Counted from the first letter of the stretch, positions 9,569 to 20,238 are shown. The stretch is 64,000 bases of DNA from Nostoc sp. TCL26-01 (GCF_013393945.1 NZ_CP040297.1:5918809-5982808), one strand, 5' to 3'. Numbers and translations: made by a program. The notes: a model not told the origin generated them from the sequence alone.

Positions 9569-9979
9569 GGGTATATTTAACTTAATTAGGGGTATTTTGA
9601 CTAACTCAACAAAAATTAGCATGATTTAGGTTGTTAAAGCCTATATTATCTTGTAAACCGATACATTTTTAAGGTTTGTTGGATCACAGACTTTAAAAAT
9701 GTATTTATTCTTCTCTAGGAAATCTATTTGGTTTTTAAATTAATGAAACTGGACATGGATGAAAATGCAAACTCACATACCACTACCAGAGACAGCAACT
9801 TGAATTAATCGGGTAAGGATTCAGGAGTCAGAATAGTTCAAATTTTCATATTTGATGAGTAAGCTAATATTCCTAAACCCCTGATTAATTCTGACTTCTG
9901 ACTCCTGGATGCTGAATTCTTACTTAATCGGGTTATCATTTCCAGATTTTGAAAATTGTTAAAAGTATTAATCTCACAA
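9569..9979. other. Intergenic region between the flavoprotein and kinase genes
   Basis: No gene seen. It holds a strong hairpin (9661-9704, listed separately) and a second imperfect inverted repeat near 9815-9910, whose core is AGGAGTCAGAA against TTCTGACTCCT. The direct repeat TTAATCGGGT(A/T) occurs near 9806 and 9924. The promoter of the kinase gene must lie here, but no clear -10/-35 pair was identified. Confidence 0.4.
9661..9704 (+). terminator. Hairpin downstream of the flavoprotein gene
   Basis: Perfect 12-bp arms, ATACATTTTTAA (9661-9672) and TTAAAAATGTAT (9693-9704), enclose a 20-base loop that can pair further (GGTTTG with CAGAC). TTATTCTTCT follows. The stem is AT-rich, so it could be a weak terminator or an mRNA 3'-end stabiliser for the gene pair at 5887-9568. 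Confidence 0.4.
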
Positions 9980-12900
9980 ATGATTACATTATCGAATTAT
10001 CAAATTATAGAATTAATTGACGAGGGCATCAAAACCAGTGTCTATCGAGCTAAGAGAAATCAAGATGGTCAACCAGTAGTTATTAAACTCTTAAAAACAG
10101 AATACCCTGATTTAAAAGATATAGCAGCTATCAAGCATGAATATGAGCTAATTAAAAATTTAGACATCCCAGGAGTTGTTCGAGCTTATAGTCTAGAAAA
10201 GCACAACAATGGATGTGCTATTATCTTAGAAGATTTTGTGGGAACTTCTCTTTATAAAATTATCCAAAATGGCAAAATTGAGTTACAAGATTTTCTCCAT
10301 ATCAGTATTCAACTTACCCAAGCATTAGGTGAACTACACCAACATTATATTATTCATAAAGACATCAAGCCACAAAATATCATTGTTAATTTAGAAACCT
10401 ATCAAGTTAAAATAATTGATTTTTCTATATCATCACTACTCATACAAGAAAAACCTAAACTTAGTAATCCTGATTTACTGGAAGGAACTCTAGCTTATAT
10501 ATCTCCAGAGCAAACAGGGAGAATGAATCGGTCAATTGATTACCGAACAGACTTCTATTCTTTGGGGGTAACTCTTTATCAAATGCTCACAGGCAAGTTA
10601 CCATTTCCAGCAAATGATCCAATGGAGTTAGTTCATTGTCATATTGCCAAACAACCTATCCCAGTAGATGAAATCGTTCCCGAAATCCCACCAGTAATTT
10701 CAGCAATTATTATGAAATTACTCAGCAAAACTGCTGAGGAAAGATATCAAAGTGCTTTTGGCATTAGAGCAGATTTAGAAAATTGTCTCAGTCAGTTAGA
10801 AAAAACTAATTCTATCATCGACTTTTCTATTGGTCAGCAAGATCAGTCTAGCCAATTACAAATTCCAGAAAAGTTATATGGAAGAGAAGCAGAAATAGAT
10901 ATTTTAATGACTGCTTTTTCCCAAATTAATCAAGGGCAGAAAGCATTAGCATTAGTGGCAGGTTACTCAGGTATTGGTAAATCAGCATTAGTCAATGAAA
11001 TTCATAAACCTGTAATCAAAAACAGAGGCTATTTTATTGCTGGTAAATATGAACAATTTCAGCGTAATATTCCCTATGCTTCCTTAATCCAAGCATTTCA
11101 AGAGTTAATCCAGCAGTTACTCACAGAAAGTGAATCACAATTAACTATTTGGCAAGAAAAACTTTTAGCAGCACTCAGTCCCAATGCTCAAATTATTATT
11201 GATGTCATTCCCGAACTAGAACTGATTATTGGTAAGCAACCAGAAGTACCACAACTAGCATCAGCAGAAGCACAAAATCGCTTTAACTTAGTTTTTCGGA
11301 AGTTTATCAATGTGTTTGCTCAAAAAGAGCATCCATTAGTTGTCTTTTTAGATGATTTACAATGGGCAGATTTAGCTTCATTAAAATTAATTCAATTATT
11401 AGCCACGGACACGGATATTCAACATTTATTACTCATCGGTGCTTATCGAGACAATGAAGTTGATACAAGTCATCCATTAATGCTAATTTTGCGAGAAATT
11501 GCCAAAAATAGTAGTCCTGTCAAGACTATTCACTGTCAAAATCTCAAAATTACTGATGTTTGTCAACTAGTGAGTGATACTCTAAAATCAAGTTTAGAAG
11601 ACTCTAAAGAATTAGCTAAATTAATTTTTCATAAAACTGCTGGCAATCCATTTTTTATCAATCAATTACTTAAATTCATTCATCAAGAAAATTTGCTGCT
11701 ATTTAACTTTGTCACTGGTCAATGGCAGTGGGATATTCAGCGTATCCAAATGCTAGGAATCACTGATAATGTTGTTGACTTAATGATAGGTAAAATCCAA
11801 AAGCTCAAAGAAACTACCCAAAATATTTTAAAAATAGCTGCTTGTATTGGTAATCGCTTTAACTTAAATATCCTCTCTTGCGTCAACGAAAAATCTCATA
11901 ATGATACAGCATTAGATATTTGGGAAGCACTACAAGCTGGGTTAATTATACCCTTAAGTGATAGCTACAAACTACCACTGTTATTAGAAGAAGTAGACAT
12001 CTTTGTCATTGATTATAAATTTCTCCACGATCGCGTGCAACAAGCCGCCTATGCCTTAATACCTGATGAGCAGAAACCGGAGATTCATTTACATATTGGT
12101 AGACTGCTACTAAAGAATATTGATGAGAGTTTACGAGAAGATAAAATCTTCGATATTGTCAACCAGTTAAATATTGGTACAGAACTAATTACTGCTCCAG
12201 AAGAACGATATCAACTAGCTGAATTAAATCTTCTTTCTGGACGTAAAGCTAAGGATTCTGCTGCTTACGAATCTGCTGTCAAGTTTCTCAAGCAAGGTCT
12301 AAATTTACTGGTAGATGATTGCTGGCAAAACCATTATGAATTAACTCTTGCCCTCTATGTAGAAACAGTAGAAGCAGAATATTTAACTACAAATTTTGAG
12401 CAAGCCGAACCATTATTTATCAGTGTCATTAATAACAGTAAAAATATTCTAGATACTGTTAAAGTATATGAGAAAAAGATTCAGTTTTATGTTGCTCAAA
12501 ATCGAATGCGCGAAGCATTAGATTTAGATTTACAAGTGCTAGAAATGCTGGGAGTTTCCTTATCACAAACGCCACCAGCAGAATTAACAATCGAAGAATT
12601 AGCTAATCTACCAGAAATGACTGATCCTCATAAGCTGGCAGCAATGAGAATATTGATGACAGCCATGCCTCCTGCTTATTTGGCAGATCCAGCACTTTTA
12701 CCATTAATTGCCTTTACAATGGTTAATCTATGTGTGCAGTATGGTAATTCATCTTTTGCCGCTTATGCCTATGGTTTTTATGGACTAATTTTATGTGGGG
12801 GACTGCAAAATATTGAGTCAGGCTATCGATTTGGTAAGTTATCTTTAGAGATTTTAGAGCAATTTGATACTAGAGAAATTAAATCTAAAGTATACGCCTT

Positions 12901-15346
12901 ATTTAATATTTTCGTGAGACATTGGAAAGAACATATTCAAACCACCATAGAACCGTTACAAGATGCTGTACAAAGTGGTCTAGATACCGGGGATATTGAG
13001 TATGTAGGTTATAATGGGTTACTAGTTTGCTGGCATCCTTTTTGGGTGGGAGAAAATTTAGATATTCTCGAACAAAGACTAGAACAATATATTAGTTTAG
13101 CATATAAGATTCAGCAAGAACATTTCACCATCTGTTTGTTAATTTTAAAACAGATGGTAACTGAACTCGTTCAAGGACAAGAGCATGAATATTACTTAGA
13201 GGGGGATAGTTTTAATGAATCAGTCATGCAGAGAATGGCAGACAATATTGCCGCTATTTTTTATGCTTATCTTGGCAAAACTATTTTAAGTTATTTCTTT
13301 AAAGATTATGCTCAAGCTATTAAAAATGCTCAATTAGCACAACAATATGAAGTGGCAGTTGGTGGCACTGTTTATTTATCTGCATATAAGTTTTACTATT
13401 CTCTGGCACTACTAGGTTTGTGTATAAATACAACTAATCAAGCTGATATCCAAACTTTTATAGATAAAGTTGCAGAAAATCAGCAACAATTACAAGAATG
13501 GGCAAATCACTCACCAGAAAACTATCAGCATAAATATGACTTGGTTGAGGCAGAAAAAGCCCGATTTTTAGGACAAGTATTAGTAGCAATGGAAAACTAT
13601 GATCTAGCAATTAAAGGCGCTCACAATTATGGATATATTCATGAAGAAGCACTAGCTTATGAATGTGCGGCAGAATTTTATTTTCATCTGGGAAGACATG
13701 AATTTGCATCCCTATATATGACAAAAGCTCACTATGGTTATCGCCATTGGGGAGCAAATGCTAAGGTGAAAGATTTAGAGTTAAAATATCCCGAATTAAT
13801 TGCTAAAGTCTCCACTCAATATCAAACAGGATTTACAAATACTAATATTACTGCCTCTACGGCTAATGAAAAGTCAAGTGGACTAGATTTAATTACAGTG
13901 ATTAAAGGTTCACAAGCCTTATCAGAAGTAATTTTACTAGAAAACCTACTAGAAAAATTAATGACAATTTTGATCGAGAATGCTGGCGCTCAAACTGGAA
14001 TTCTCCTACTAGAAAAAGGAGGAAAATTATTTATTGAAGCTAAAGCTAGTGTAGAGCAAGAAGATTTAACCGTTGGACAATCAATCCCTTTAGAAAATAG
14101 TCAACAGTTGCCGATCTCGGTAATTAATTATGTTACAAGAACCAAGAAAGATGTAGTTTTATCTGATGCTAAAAACGAGGGAGGATTTACGATAGATCCC
14201 TATATTATTGACAATCAAGTTAAATCACTCATGTGTACTTCGATCATTAATCAAGGTAAATTGATTGGGTTAGTTTATTTAGAAAATAATTTAACAGTGG
14301 GGGCATTTACTGCCGATAGAATACAAATACTCAAAATTCTATCTTCGCAGGCAGCGATTTCCATAGAGAATGCCAAGCTTTACGCCAACTTAGAAGAAAA
14401 AATAGAAGAGAGAACCAGGGAATTAAATGAAAAAAATGTCAGATTAAAGCAAACACTGGCTGAATTAAAACTAACTCAAACACAATTAATTCAAACCGAA
14501 AAAATGTCTAGCTTAGGGCAAATGGTTGCAGGAATCGCTCATGAGATTAATAACCCCGTCAGCTTTATTCATGGTAACTTGGGACACATTGATAATTACA
14601 CCCAAGATTTAGTTGGGTTGATTAATATTTATCAAGATATCTATCCTGAATTAGCACCAGAAATTGCCGAGTTTTTAGAAGATATTGATATTGATTTTAT
14701 TAAAGAAGATATGCCGAAAATTTTATCTTCAATGAAAGTCGGCACGCAGCGCATTCGGGAAATTGTCTTAACATTACGGAATTTCTCTCGTTTAGACGAA
14801 GCTGACATGAAACCTGTTAACATTCATGAGGGCATTGAGAGTACCTTACTAATTTTGCAAAGCCGTCTGCAAGTTAAACCTAGTAAACCAGCAATTGAGA
14901 TTATCAAAAATTACGGTAATTTGCCAAAAGTGGAATGTTATGCTGGGCAATTAAATCAAGTATTTATGAATATTTTAAACAATGCCATTGATGCAGTAGA
15001 AAAGTTACATCAGGACAGAAATACTCAAGCAACTAATAACAATTCTAGTGCGATCGCTATTCGTACTCAAGTAGTCAACCCCGATTTTGTCGCCATTGCC
15101 ATTAAGGACAATGGTGTCGGCATGAGTGATAGTGTCAAACAAAGAATATTTGATCCTTTTTTCACCACTAAACCCATCGGACAAGGCACTGGTTTAGGAT
15201 TATCAATCACCTATCAAATCATTGTAGACAAACATCACGGGACAATAGAGTGCATTTCTCAACCTGGAGAAGGGGCAGAGTTTATCATTCAAATTCCCTG
15301 CCACCAAAAACGCAGTTTTCAAAGCCTGACAGCATCTCAGGTTTAG
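9980..15346 (+). CDS. Multidomain Ser/Thr kinase-ATPase-GAF-histidine kinase (HstK type)
   Basis: About 1,788 residues. Order: a Ser/Thr kinase domain (residues about 1-270, HKDIKPQNIIVN catalytic loop, then FSISSLL where DFG would be), an AAA/STAND-like ATPase with Walker A GYSGIGKSALVNE and Walker B VVFLDDLQWAD, a long TPR-like helical region, a GAF domain (about 1300-1460), and a histidine kinase core (GIAHEINNPVSF with the phospho-His, then N, G1 and G2 boxes such as DNGVGMSD and GQGTGLGLS). This matches the double kinases described in Anabaena. The kinase-domain DFG is DFS (KIIDFSISS), a mild departure. The frame can be extended to a TTG at 9956, but ATG 9980 starts MITLSNYQIIELIDEG, the usual beginning of such kinases, so I prefer it. 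No receiver domain and no membrane segment are visible. Confidence 0.9.
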   Translation: MITLSNYQIIELIDEGIKTSVYRAKRNQDGQPVVIKLLKTEYPDLKDIAAIKHEYELIKNLDIPGVVRAYSLEKHNNGCAIILEDFVGTSLYKIIQNGKIELQDFLHISIQLTQALGELHQHYIIHKDIKPQNIIVNLETYQVKIIDFSISSLLIQEKPKLSNPDLLEGTLAYISPEQTGRMNRSIDYRTDFYSLGVTLYQMLTGKLPFPANDPMELVHCHIAKQPIPVDEIVPEIPPVISAIIMKLLSKTAEERYQSAFGIRADLENCLSQLEKTNSIIDFSIGQQDQSSQLQIPEKLYGREAEIDILMTAFSQINQGQKALALVAGYSGIGKSALVNEIHKPVIKNRGYFIAGKYEQFQRNIPYASLIQAFQELIQQLLTESESQLTIWQEKLLAALSPNAQIIIDVIPELELIIGKQPEVPQLASAEAQNRFNLVFRKFINVFAQKEHPLVVFLDDLQWADLASLKLIQLLATDTDIQHLLLIGAYRDNEVDTSHPLMLILREIAKNSSPVKTIHCQNLKITDVCQLVSDTLKSSLEDSKELAKLIFHKTAGNPFFINQLLKFIHQENLLLFNFVTGQWQWDIQRIQMLGITDNVVDLMIGKIQKLKETTQNILKIAACIGNRFNLNILSCVNEKSHNDTALDIWEALQAGLIIPLSDSYKLPLLLEEVDIFVIDYKFLHDRVQQAAYALIPDEQKPEIHLHIGRLLLKNIDESLREDKIFDIVNQLNIGTELITAPEERYQLAELNLLSGRKAKDSAAYESAVKFLKQGLNLLVDDCWQNHYELTLALYVETVEAEYLTTNFEQAEPLFISVINNSKNILDTVKVYEKKIQFYVAQNRMREALDLDLQVLEMLGVSLSQTPPAELTIEELANLPEMTDPHKLAAMRILMTAMPPAYLADPALLPLIAFTMVNLCVQYGNSSFAAYAYGFYGLILCGGLQNIESGYRFGKLSLEILEQFDTREIKSKVYALFNIFVRHWKEHIQTTIEPLQDAVQSGLDTGDIEYVGYNGLLVCWHPFWVGENLDILEQRLEQYISLAYKIQQEHFTICLLILKQMVTELVQGQEHEYYLEGDSFNESVMQRMADNIAAIFYAYLGKTILSYFFKDYAQAIKNAQLAQQYEVAVGGTVYLSAYKFYYSLALLGLCINTTNQADIQTFIDKVAENQQQLQEWANHSPENYQHKYDLVEAEKARFLGQVLVAMENYDLAIKGAHNYGYIHEEALAYECAAEFYFHLGRHEFASLYMTKAHYGYRHWGANAKVKDLELKYPELIAKVSTQYQTGFTNTNITASTANEKSSGLDLITVIKGSQALSEVILLENLLEKLMTILIENAGAQTGILLLEKGGKLFIEAKASVEQEDLTVGQSIPLENSQQLPISVINYVTRTKKDVVLSDAKNEGGFTIDPYIIDNQVKSLMCTSIINQGKLIGLVYLENNLTVGAFTADRIQILKILSSQAAISIENAKLYANLEEKIEERTRELNEKNVRLKQTLAELKLTQTQLIQTEKMSSLGQMVAGIAHEINNPVSFIHGNLGHIDNYTQDLVGLINIYQDIYPELAPEIAEFLEDIDIDFIKEDMPKILSSMKVGTQRIREIVLTLRNFSRLDEADMKPVNIHEGIESTLLILQSRLQVKPSKPAIEIIKNYGNLPKVECYAGQLNQVFMNILNNAIDAVEKLHQDRNTQATNNNSSAIAIRTQVVNPDFVAIAIKDNGVGMSDSVKQRIFDPFFTTKPIGQGTGLGLSITYQIIVDKHHGTIECISQPGEGAEFIIQIPCHQKRSFQSLTASQV

Positions 15347-15393
15347 CCATAGGTGCTGTCGAATTCCCGTTGGGTTCAACCCATACCTCATGT

Positions 15394-17628
15394 TTACGGT
15401 ACTTCTATGGGAATCAACGCATTCTCTGGTAAGTGTTTACTAAACTGCCCCTCATCAGCTATAACGACAATCAAGCGCAGAGGATAATCTGGGGGGACTT
15501 GTAAGTCTGCCCAGGGGACTGCTATTTCTAAACAATTTTCTAAAGCGACTTGAGCGCGGCTGGCGCGGGGAAACCATTGATAGTGTTCTCCAGCTTCTCG
15601 AAATTGAATTGATTGGGTGAGTAAATTAATTTCTAGTTGATGATGGTATAAGTAATTGAGTGGGGCTATATCCGGCACATCGGCTAAGGGGATGGGGCTA
15701 TTGTGCATTGTTTTATCGGGATAGTACCACAGTAAATTTAATTCTGCGGGTAAATCTTGTCCTGGTGCGACACCGCTTTTAAAATCTACCCGCAAATAGA
15801 AGTTGAGGTGATCCACTCCATACCAAAGACGCTGAATTACACTACTATTGTGCATCGTTCCTCGCGCCCCACCAACTTCTATCCGTCCGGCTTTGTTCCA
15901 GTCTTGTTCATCACCTCTACCATCAATGATGGGATGGATAAAACTTTCTGGCGAATGATCTGCCCGTGCGGCGTGAACTTCCACTGGTTGCTTGAGATAT
16001 GCGGGGATGGGTTCATTTAAGGCTTTGTAAATGCCATATAAATGTTCGCGGAATAATTGGTCAAAAATGGCATCCTGATTAGAAGAATGTCCTTCGCCAA
16101 ACCACCAAAACCAATCCGAACCCTCAGCCGCATACAAAGCTTCCCAGGCTTCTGGGTTGTTTTCTTCTGTGGCTTCTGGATGATTGGCTAAGACGATTCT
16201 GGCTTCTGTGAGGTAGTCCCAGGCGCGATTTTTAGCAGGATCACCAATCCAGGTGGTAAAACTACCATCCACCCAAGAACCGCTATGGAGTTGTGCGGCG
16301 GGGATGGTGGCTGTAGCTGGGAATTCTTGGAGAAATTCGGAGACGGTGACGAGTTTGATGTGGGGTTCGTTGCTTAAACTGTGATATAAAGCTTCCAGGA
16401 AAGGTTTGCCGTCTTGGGGGTAAAATTCCCAACAATTCTCCCCATCTAAAGCGATGGTAACTAACCACGGTTGTTCACTGGGCTTTTCTCGCTGCATTTT
16501 AGCGATCGCTTGCAAATGTCCCACTAAGTCGGCTGCTGCTTGTTTAGCTGGCATGGCGCTGTAGGTAAAGCCTATCAAATCTGATAATCTATGATCACGG
16601 AAAACTATGGCTAAATCTCCGGCGGGAGTGGCTAGGCGATAAGGTCGATAGAGCAGTTCTGGTTGCTGCACATTTCCTGCCCCATCCCGATGGAAGAAGT
16701 GTTTGAGTGTCCAACCCAAAACCGCCTCATCTGAGCAAATCCACTTAAACCCTTGTTTAATAATATACGGTAAAATTTCTGGACTAACTGATTGTTCAGA
16801 AGGCCATAAACCGCGTGGTTCTTGGCCAAATCTATCTGTATATAATTCCCAAGCTTTTTCTAAATGACGAGGAATATCTTCTGCCCAAAGAAACCTATAG
16901 TCAGGTAGAGTCATATTTGGCACTGCCACCCGCCCAGCATTAGTATCGGCTAGCAAGGGTAAAATCGGGTGAGTGTAGGGTGTGGTGGTAACTTCCAGTT
17001 GTCCCGATGCTTGCATTTTACGATGTTGGGGGATGATGCGGCTGAGAATTTCTCGTTGTTTAGAGTAGATACGCTGGCGATCGCCTAAACTAAAATTACG
17101 CCCCTGCTCCAACCAAGCAGCAATTTCCGGGTCATCCCAAAACAGTGGATCTATCCACGCTAAATTATGCCATGCCAGCAAATCACCATAATCAGCCAAC
17201 TGCCAATTAGCCAAACACCAAGCTTGTCCTTGTTCTTGCCTTTGATAATACAACTGGGCATAACGAGGATGGGGATCAATCAAAGTATGGTGATTAGCAT
17301 CAAAAAAATGTTGGATAATAAATTCTCGTTGTTGCTGAGTCAGTTGTTCCGTCGGTGTCAAACTAGCCTTTAAATAAGGATCAAACGCAGTCCCAGCAAT
17401 ATAATCTTCTAATTGCAAAATCAGAGACGGAACTAAATTTACCGTCTGGTGTAACTTCGGGTACTTTTCCAGAATTAACACCAAATCCAAATAGTCTTTT
17501 GTACCATGCAAACGTACCCAAGGTAGTCGATATTGCTGACTAGAAGCTACTGAACTACCACCACCAGGAGATTTATACAGTGGCTGATGTTGATGCCAGA
17601 TAAAAGCAACGTAGAGTGGATGAGACAT
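15394..17628 (-). CDS. Glycoside hydrolase family 57 protein
   Basis: A 744-residue GH57 enzyme acting on alpha-glucans (amylase/amylopullulanase/branching type). The N terminus shows the family signature IWHQHQP at residues 10-16. WPSEQSVSP carries the likely nucleophile Glu, and ALDGENCWEFY carries the likely acid/base Asp. The C-terminal 200 residues look like a beta-rich accessory domain. It converges with the kinase gene, with 47 bases between the two stop codons. A role in glycogen turnover is an inference from the family. The TAG/TAA context and start (MSHPLYVAFIWHQHQP) look normal. Confidence 0.88.
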   Translation of the reverse strand: MSHPLYVAFIWHQHQPLYKSPGGGSSVASSQQYRLPWVRLHGTKDYLDLVLILEKYPKLHQTVNLVPSLILQLEDYIAGTAFDPYLKASLTPTEQLTQQQREFIIQHFFDANHHTLIDPHPRYAQLYYQRQEQGQAWCLANWQLADYGDLLAWHNLAWIDPLFWDDPEIAAWLEQGRNFSLGDRQRIYSKQREILSRIIPQHRKMQASGQLEVTTTPYTHPILPLLADTNAGRVAVPNMTLPDYRFLWAEDIPRHLEKAWELYTDRFGQEPRGLWPSEQSVSPEILPYIIKQGFKWICSDEAVLGWTLKHFFHRDGAGNVQQPELLYRPYRLATPAGDLAIVFRDHRLSDLIGFTYSAMPAKQAAADLVGHLQAIAKMQREKPSEQPWLVTIALDGENCWEFYPQDGKPFLEALYHSLSNEPHIKLVTVSEFLQEFPATATIPAAQLHSGSWVDGSFTTWIGDPAKNRAWDYLTEARIVLANHPEATEENNPEAWEALYAAEGSDWFWWFGEGHSSNQDAIFDQLFREHLYGIYKALNEPIPAYLKQPVEVHAARADHSPESFIHPIIDGRGDEQDWNKAGRIEVGGARGTMHNSSVIQRLWYGVDHLNFYLRVDFKSGVAPGQDLPAELNLLWYYPDKTMHNSPIPLADVPDIAPLNYLYHHQLEINLLTQSIQFREAGEHYQWFPRASRAQVALENCLEIAVPWADLQVPPDYPLRLIVVIADEGQFSKHLPENALIPIEVP

Positions 17629-17739
17629 AGGGATTGGGGATTAGGTACTGGGGATTAGGGATTGGGTACTGGGGATTGGGGATTGGGTAATGGAAGGGGA
17701 ACTTCTTTCTCCCCATCCCCTCATCTCCCCATCTCCCTC
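17629..17739. repeat. GGGGATT/GGGTACT low-complexity array
   Basis: Degenerate 6-8 base units (GGGGATTGGGTACT-like) fill 17632-17695, followed by a pyrimidine-rich tract. They separate the GH57 gene from the Nfu gene. No gene here. Confidence 0.7.
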
Positions 17740-17970
17740 CTAAATTACTTGTTCAACTTCAGCAATTTCCGGAATCATTTCTCTTAAACGGCGCTCAATA
17801 CCCATTCTCAATGTCATGGTAGAACTGGGACAAGAACCACAAGCACCTTGTAAGCGTAGTCTGACAATCGGCCCATCAAGTTCTACCAGTTCCACGTTAC
17901 CGCCATCAGATATCAGGTAAGGACGCATTTCATCTAAAACTGTTTCAACGTTGTCAATTGTTAGTTCCAT
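17740..17970 (-). CDS. nfu: Nfu-type iron-sulfur cluster scaffold (NifU C-terminal domain)
   Basis: 76 residues forming a single NifU C-terminal domain. The cluster-binding pair C44-x2-C47 lies in [13 protein letters not shown] and the ending is the usual [16 protein letters not shown]. In cyanobacteria and chloroplasts this small protein (CnfU/NFU) assembles and passes on 2Fe-2S/4Fe-4S clusters, notably to photosystem I and ferredoxin; that role is family knowledge. Upstream lies a 346-base gap. Full length for the family, no defects. Confidence 0.93.
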   Translation of the reverse strand: MELTIDNVETVLDEMRPYLISDGGNVELVELDGPIVRLRLQGACGSCPSSTMTLRMGIERRLREMIPEIAEVEQVI

Positions 17971-18316
17971 TACAAAATACCTAGTTAATTAACAATGGTG
18001 ATCGGGAATTCATCTGTAGTAGTGCTAAAGTCTACTACAAACACATTATCCAAAATGTGATTTTTTGGTCTTGTTAAATCGATCCTAGATCCAATTGTCC
18101 CTAGATTGAGTCCAAAAAAACTTGATTTTGACTATTGACTATTGACCACCCTCAGAAAGGTTTATTGCTTGAGTGCGTAAATACTAAAATTATACAACCC
18201 TAATTTCTAGCTATCGCTCCCTTTGTGTCTTTGTGTCTCTGTGGTGAAAAAATCATCTATCTAACCACAAAGGCACAGAGCAAATTTGTTTCTCCGGAAG
18301 TTCCCTAAATCTGATC
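17971..18316. other. Intergenic region with a dispersed inverted repeat
   Basis: No gene seen. The stretch 18220-18245 (CTTTGTG units ending CTCTGTGGT) and 18263-18280 (AACCACAAAGGCACAGAG) are inverted relatives of each other around a 17-base spacer. They could fold as a hairpin in the leader of the cobalamin gene, which starts at 18317. It looks like a dispersed repeat, not a cobalamin riboswitch: no B12-box was recognised. Confidence 0.45.
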
Positions 18317-20005
18317 ATGAAATTTGCACCTGCCGTTGTCGTACTGAGTCAAAATAGTGTAGCAGTAGCCCGTAAAATTATCAGTGCCATACCAGAAGCA
18401 CAGCTATACGGGTTAGCTGGGCGGACTTCAGGTGTTGATATTAGCTTCACAAATTTTGGTGAGACGCTGCGGGAGTTGTTTGCTGGTGGTACACCGCTAA
18501 TTGGTATTTGTGCGGCTGGGATTCTCATTAGGACTTTAGCACCTGTAATTTCGGATAAACGCCTGGAACCGCCAGTGTTAGCTGTAGCTGAGGATGGTAG
18601 TACGGTTGTGCCTCTATTGGGAGGACTCAGTGGAGTCAATGATTTTGCTCGGCAGATTGCCAAAGTGCTGGAAACTCAAGCTGCTATTACAACAACGGGT
18701 GATATTCGTTTCCGCACAGCCTTGTTCTCTCCTCCCCCTGGATACCATTTAGCCAACCCTGATGATGGGAAGAAATTTATTGCTGATTTGCTAGCAGGGG
18801 CAGAGGTGAAGTTAGTCGGAACTGCACCTTGGTTGAGTAATAGTCAATTACCGATTGATGCGAATGGTGATTTAACTATCCAGGTGACAGAATATTTGGC
18901 AAATCCTAGCGCTAATTGTCTAGTTTATCATCCACAAACTGTGGCGATCGCTATCACTCACCCTTCTGTTACCCTAGACTCAGTACAACAGCTACTAACT
19001 GAAGCTGGACTTGCCCCCCCATCTCTAGCAGCGATTTTTGCACCTTTAGCGATCGCTACTAATATAGATCCTATCGCTGATGCTTTTAATGTACCCACCC
19101 GATTTTTCTCCACAAATCAACTATCAGCTAATGACATAGCCCTAGCAGCTACAGGTACAGAAGGTAAATTGATTGCTACATCTTCTCATATAGCGGTGGC
19201 GATCGCTCCCGCGCCCATCAACCCTGATACCATAGGACAATCACGAGGCAGGTTAGCAATTATTGGTACTGGCCCCGGTAGTTCTGAGTGGATGTCTCCA
19301 GAGGTAAAGGCAATACTCAAAGTTGCCACAGATTTAGTGGGTTACAAAACCTATCTAGATTTAGTTGGGGCTTTAGCTGAAGGTAAACAACGTCATGAGT
19401 CAGATAACCGCGCAGAAATTGCACGAGCAAAAATGGCACTTGATTTAGCAGCTACAGGTCGATATGTGGCTATAGTATCTTCTGGTGATCCTGGCATCTA
19501 TGCAATGGCAGCAGCTGTTTTTGAAGTACTAGATGACCACCATAAACCAGAATGGGACAGTATTCATATTCACGTTGCCCCAGGTATCTCCGCTATGCAA
19601 GCCGCAGCCGCCACCATCGGCGCACCCTTGGGGCATGATTTTTGTGCAATTTCTCTTTCTGACATCTTAAAACCTTGGTCAATTATTACCAAACGCATTA
19701 CTGCTGCGGCTGAAGCTGATTTCGTGATTGCCTTTTATAATCCTGTTTCCCAAGAACGCACCTGGCAAATAGCCGAAGCCAGAAATATCTTATTGCAATA
19801 CAGAAAACCTGATACTCCCGTAGTACTAGCTAAAAATTTAGGTAGGCTAGGGCAAACTGTAAAAGTCATCACACTCCAACAGTTAACCCCAGATAGCGCC
19901 GATATGCGAACAGTCATTCTCATCGGTTCCAGCCAAACCCGGACTATCCAACGTCGTGATGGCAGTCTCTTTGTTTACACACCCCGGAGATATGGAGAGT
20001 GCTGA
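18317..20005 (+). CDS. cobJ: CbiG-CobJ fusion: cobalt-precorrin-5A hydrolase domain plus precorrin-3B C17-methyltransferase
   Basis: 562 residues in two parts for corrin-ring building. Residues about 1-300 are a CbiG-like domain (GICAAGILIRTLAPVI, then VPLLGGLSGVNDFARQIA), family-wise the enzyme that opens the lactone of cobalt-precorrin-5A. From about 310 (RGRLAIIGTGPGSSEWMSP) to the end is a tetrapyrrole methylase of the CobJ/CbiH type that puts the C17 methyl on precorrin-3B with S-adenosylmethionine (motifs SSGDPGIYAMA, APGISAMQAAAA, AFYNP). Such fusions occur in cyanobacteria. No other cob genes are in this window, so the pathway is scattered. The stop TGA lies in a GAGTGCTGA repeat. Confidence 0.9.
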   Translation: MKFAPAVVVLSQNSVAVARKIISAIPEAQLYGLAGRTSGVDISFTNFGETLRELFAGGTPLIGICAAGILIRTLAPVISDKRLEPPVLAVAEDGSTVVPLLGGLSGVNDFARQIAKVLETQAAITTTGDIRFRTALFSPPPGYHLANPDDGKKFIADLLAGAEVKLVGTAPWLSNSQLPIDANGDLTIQVTEYLANPSANCLVYHPQTVAIAITHPSVTLDSVQQLLTEAGLAPPSLAAIFAPLAIATNIDPIADAFNVPTRFFSTNQLSANDIALAATGTEGKLIATSSHIAVAIAPAPINPDTIGQSRGRLAIIGTGPGSSEWMSPEVKAILKVATDLVGYKTYLDLVGALAEGKQRHESDNRAEIARAKMALDLAATGRYVAIVSSGDPGIYAMAAAVFEVLDDHHKPEWDSIHIHVAPGISAMQAAAATIGAPLGHDFCAISLSDILKPWSIITKRITAAAEADFVIAFYNPVSQERTWQIAEARNILLQYRKPDTPVVLAKNLGRLGQTVKVITLQQLTPDSADMRTVILIGSSQTRTIQRRDGSLFVYTPRRYGEC

Positions 20006-20116
20006 GTGCTGAAACTAAATCCATGAATGATAAATTAATTGCAGCAGGAAATGCAACAAGCGAATAATCCAACGTGAGTTCGACGGCTGAAAAAACCCCT
20101 CTCCAAACCTCTCACG

Positions 20117-20155
20117 CCAGTTTGCTCAAGTCGGGAAACCCGCCCACGCAACTGG
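20117..20155. repeat. Dispersed hairpin (GTTTGCTCAA...CACGCAAC family), copy A
   Basis: The outer stem is CCAGTT/AACTGG and the inner stem is CGGG-AAA-CCCG. It interrupts the foldback element relative to copy 2 at 22622-22834. The same skeleton (GTTTGCTCAA, a G/C stem with AAA loop, CACGCAAC) occurs at 62521-62561, so it is a repeat family. Confidence 0.75.
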
Positions 20156-20238
20156 CTCCCCTAAAAGGAGAGAGGCTTTAAAAGCTTAATTTTTCGTTGA
20201 TGTCCTATGATCTTTACTCCCCTCTCCGCGTCGGAGAG

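Noticed and set aside
9956-9979. TTG start of the multidomain kinase
   Set aside because: The ATG at 9980 gives the usual kinase start; the TTG adds eight residues without support.
17971-18316. Cobalamin riboswitch before the cobJ fusion
   Set aside because: No B12-box or conserved core found; only a dispersed inverted repeat.
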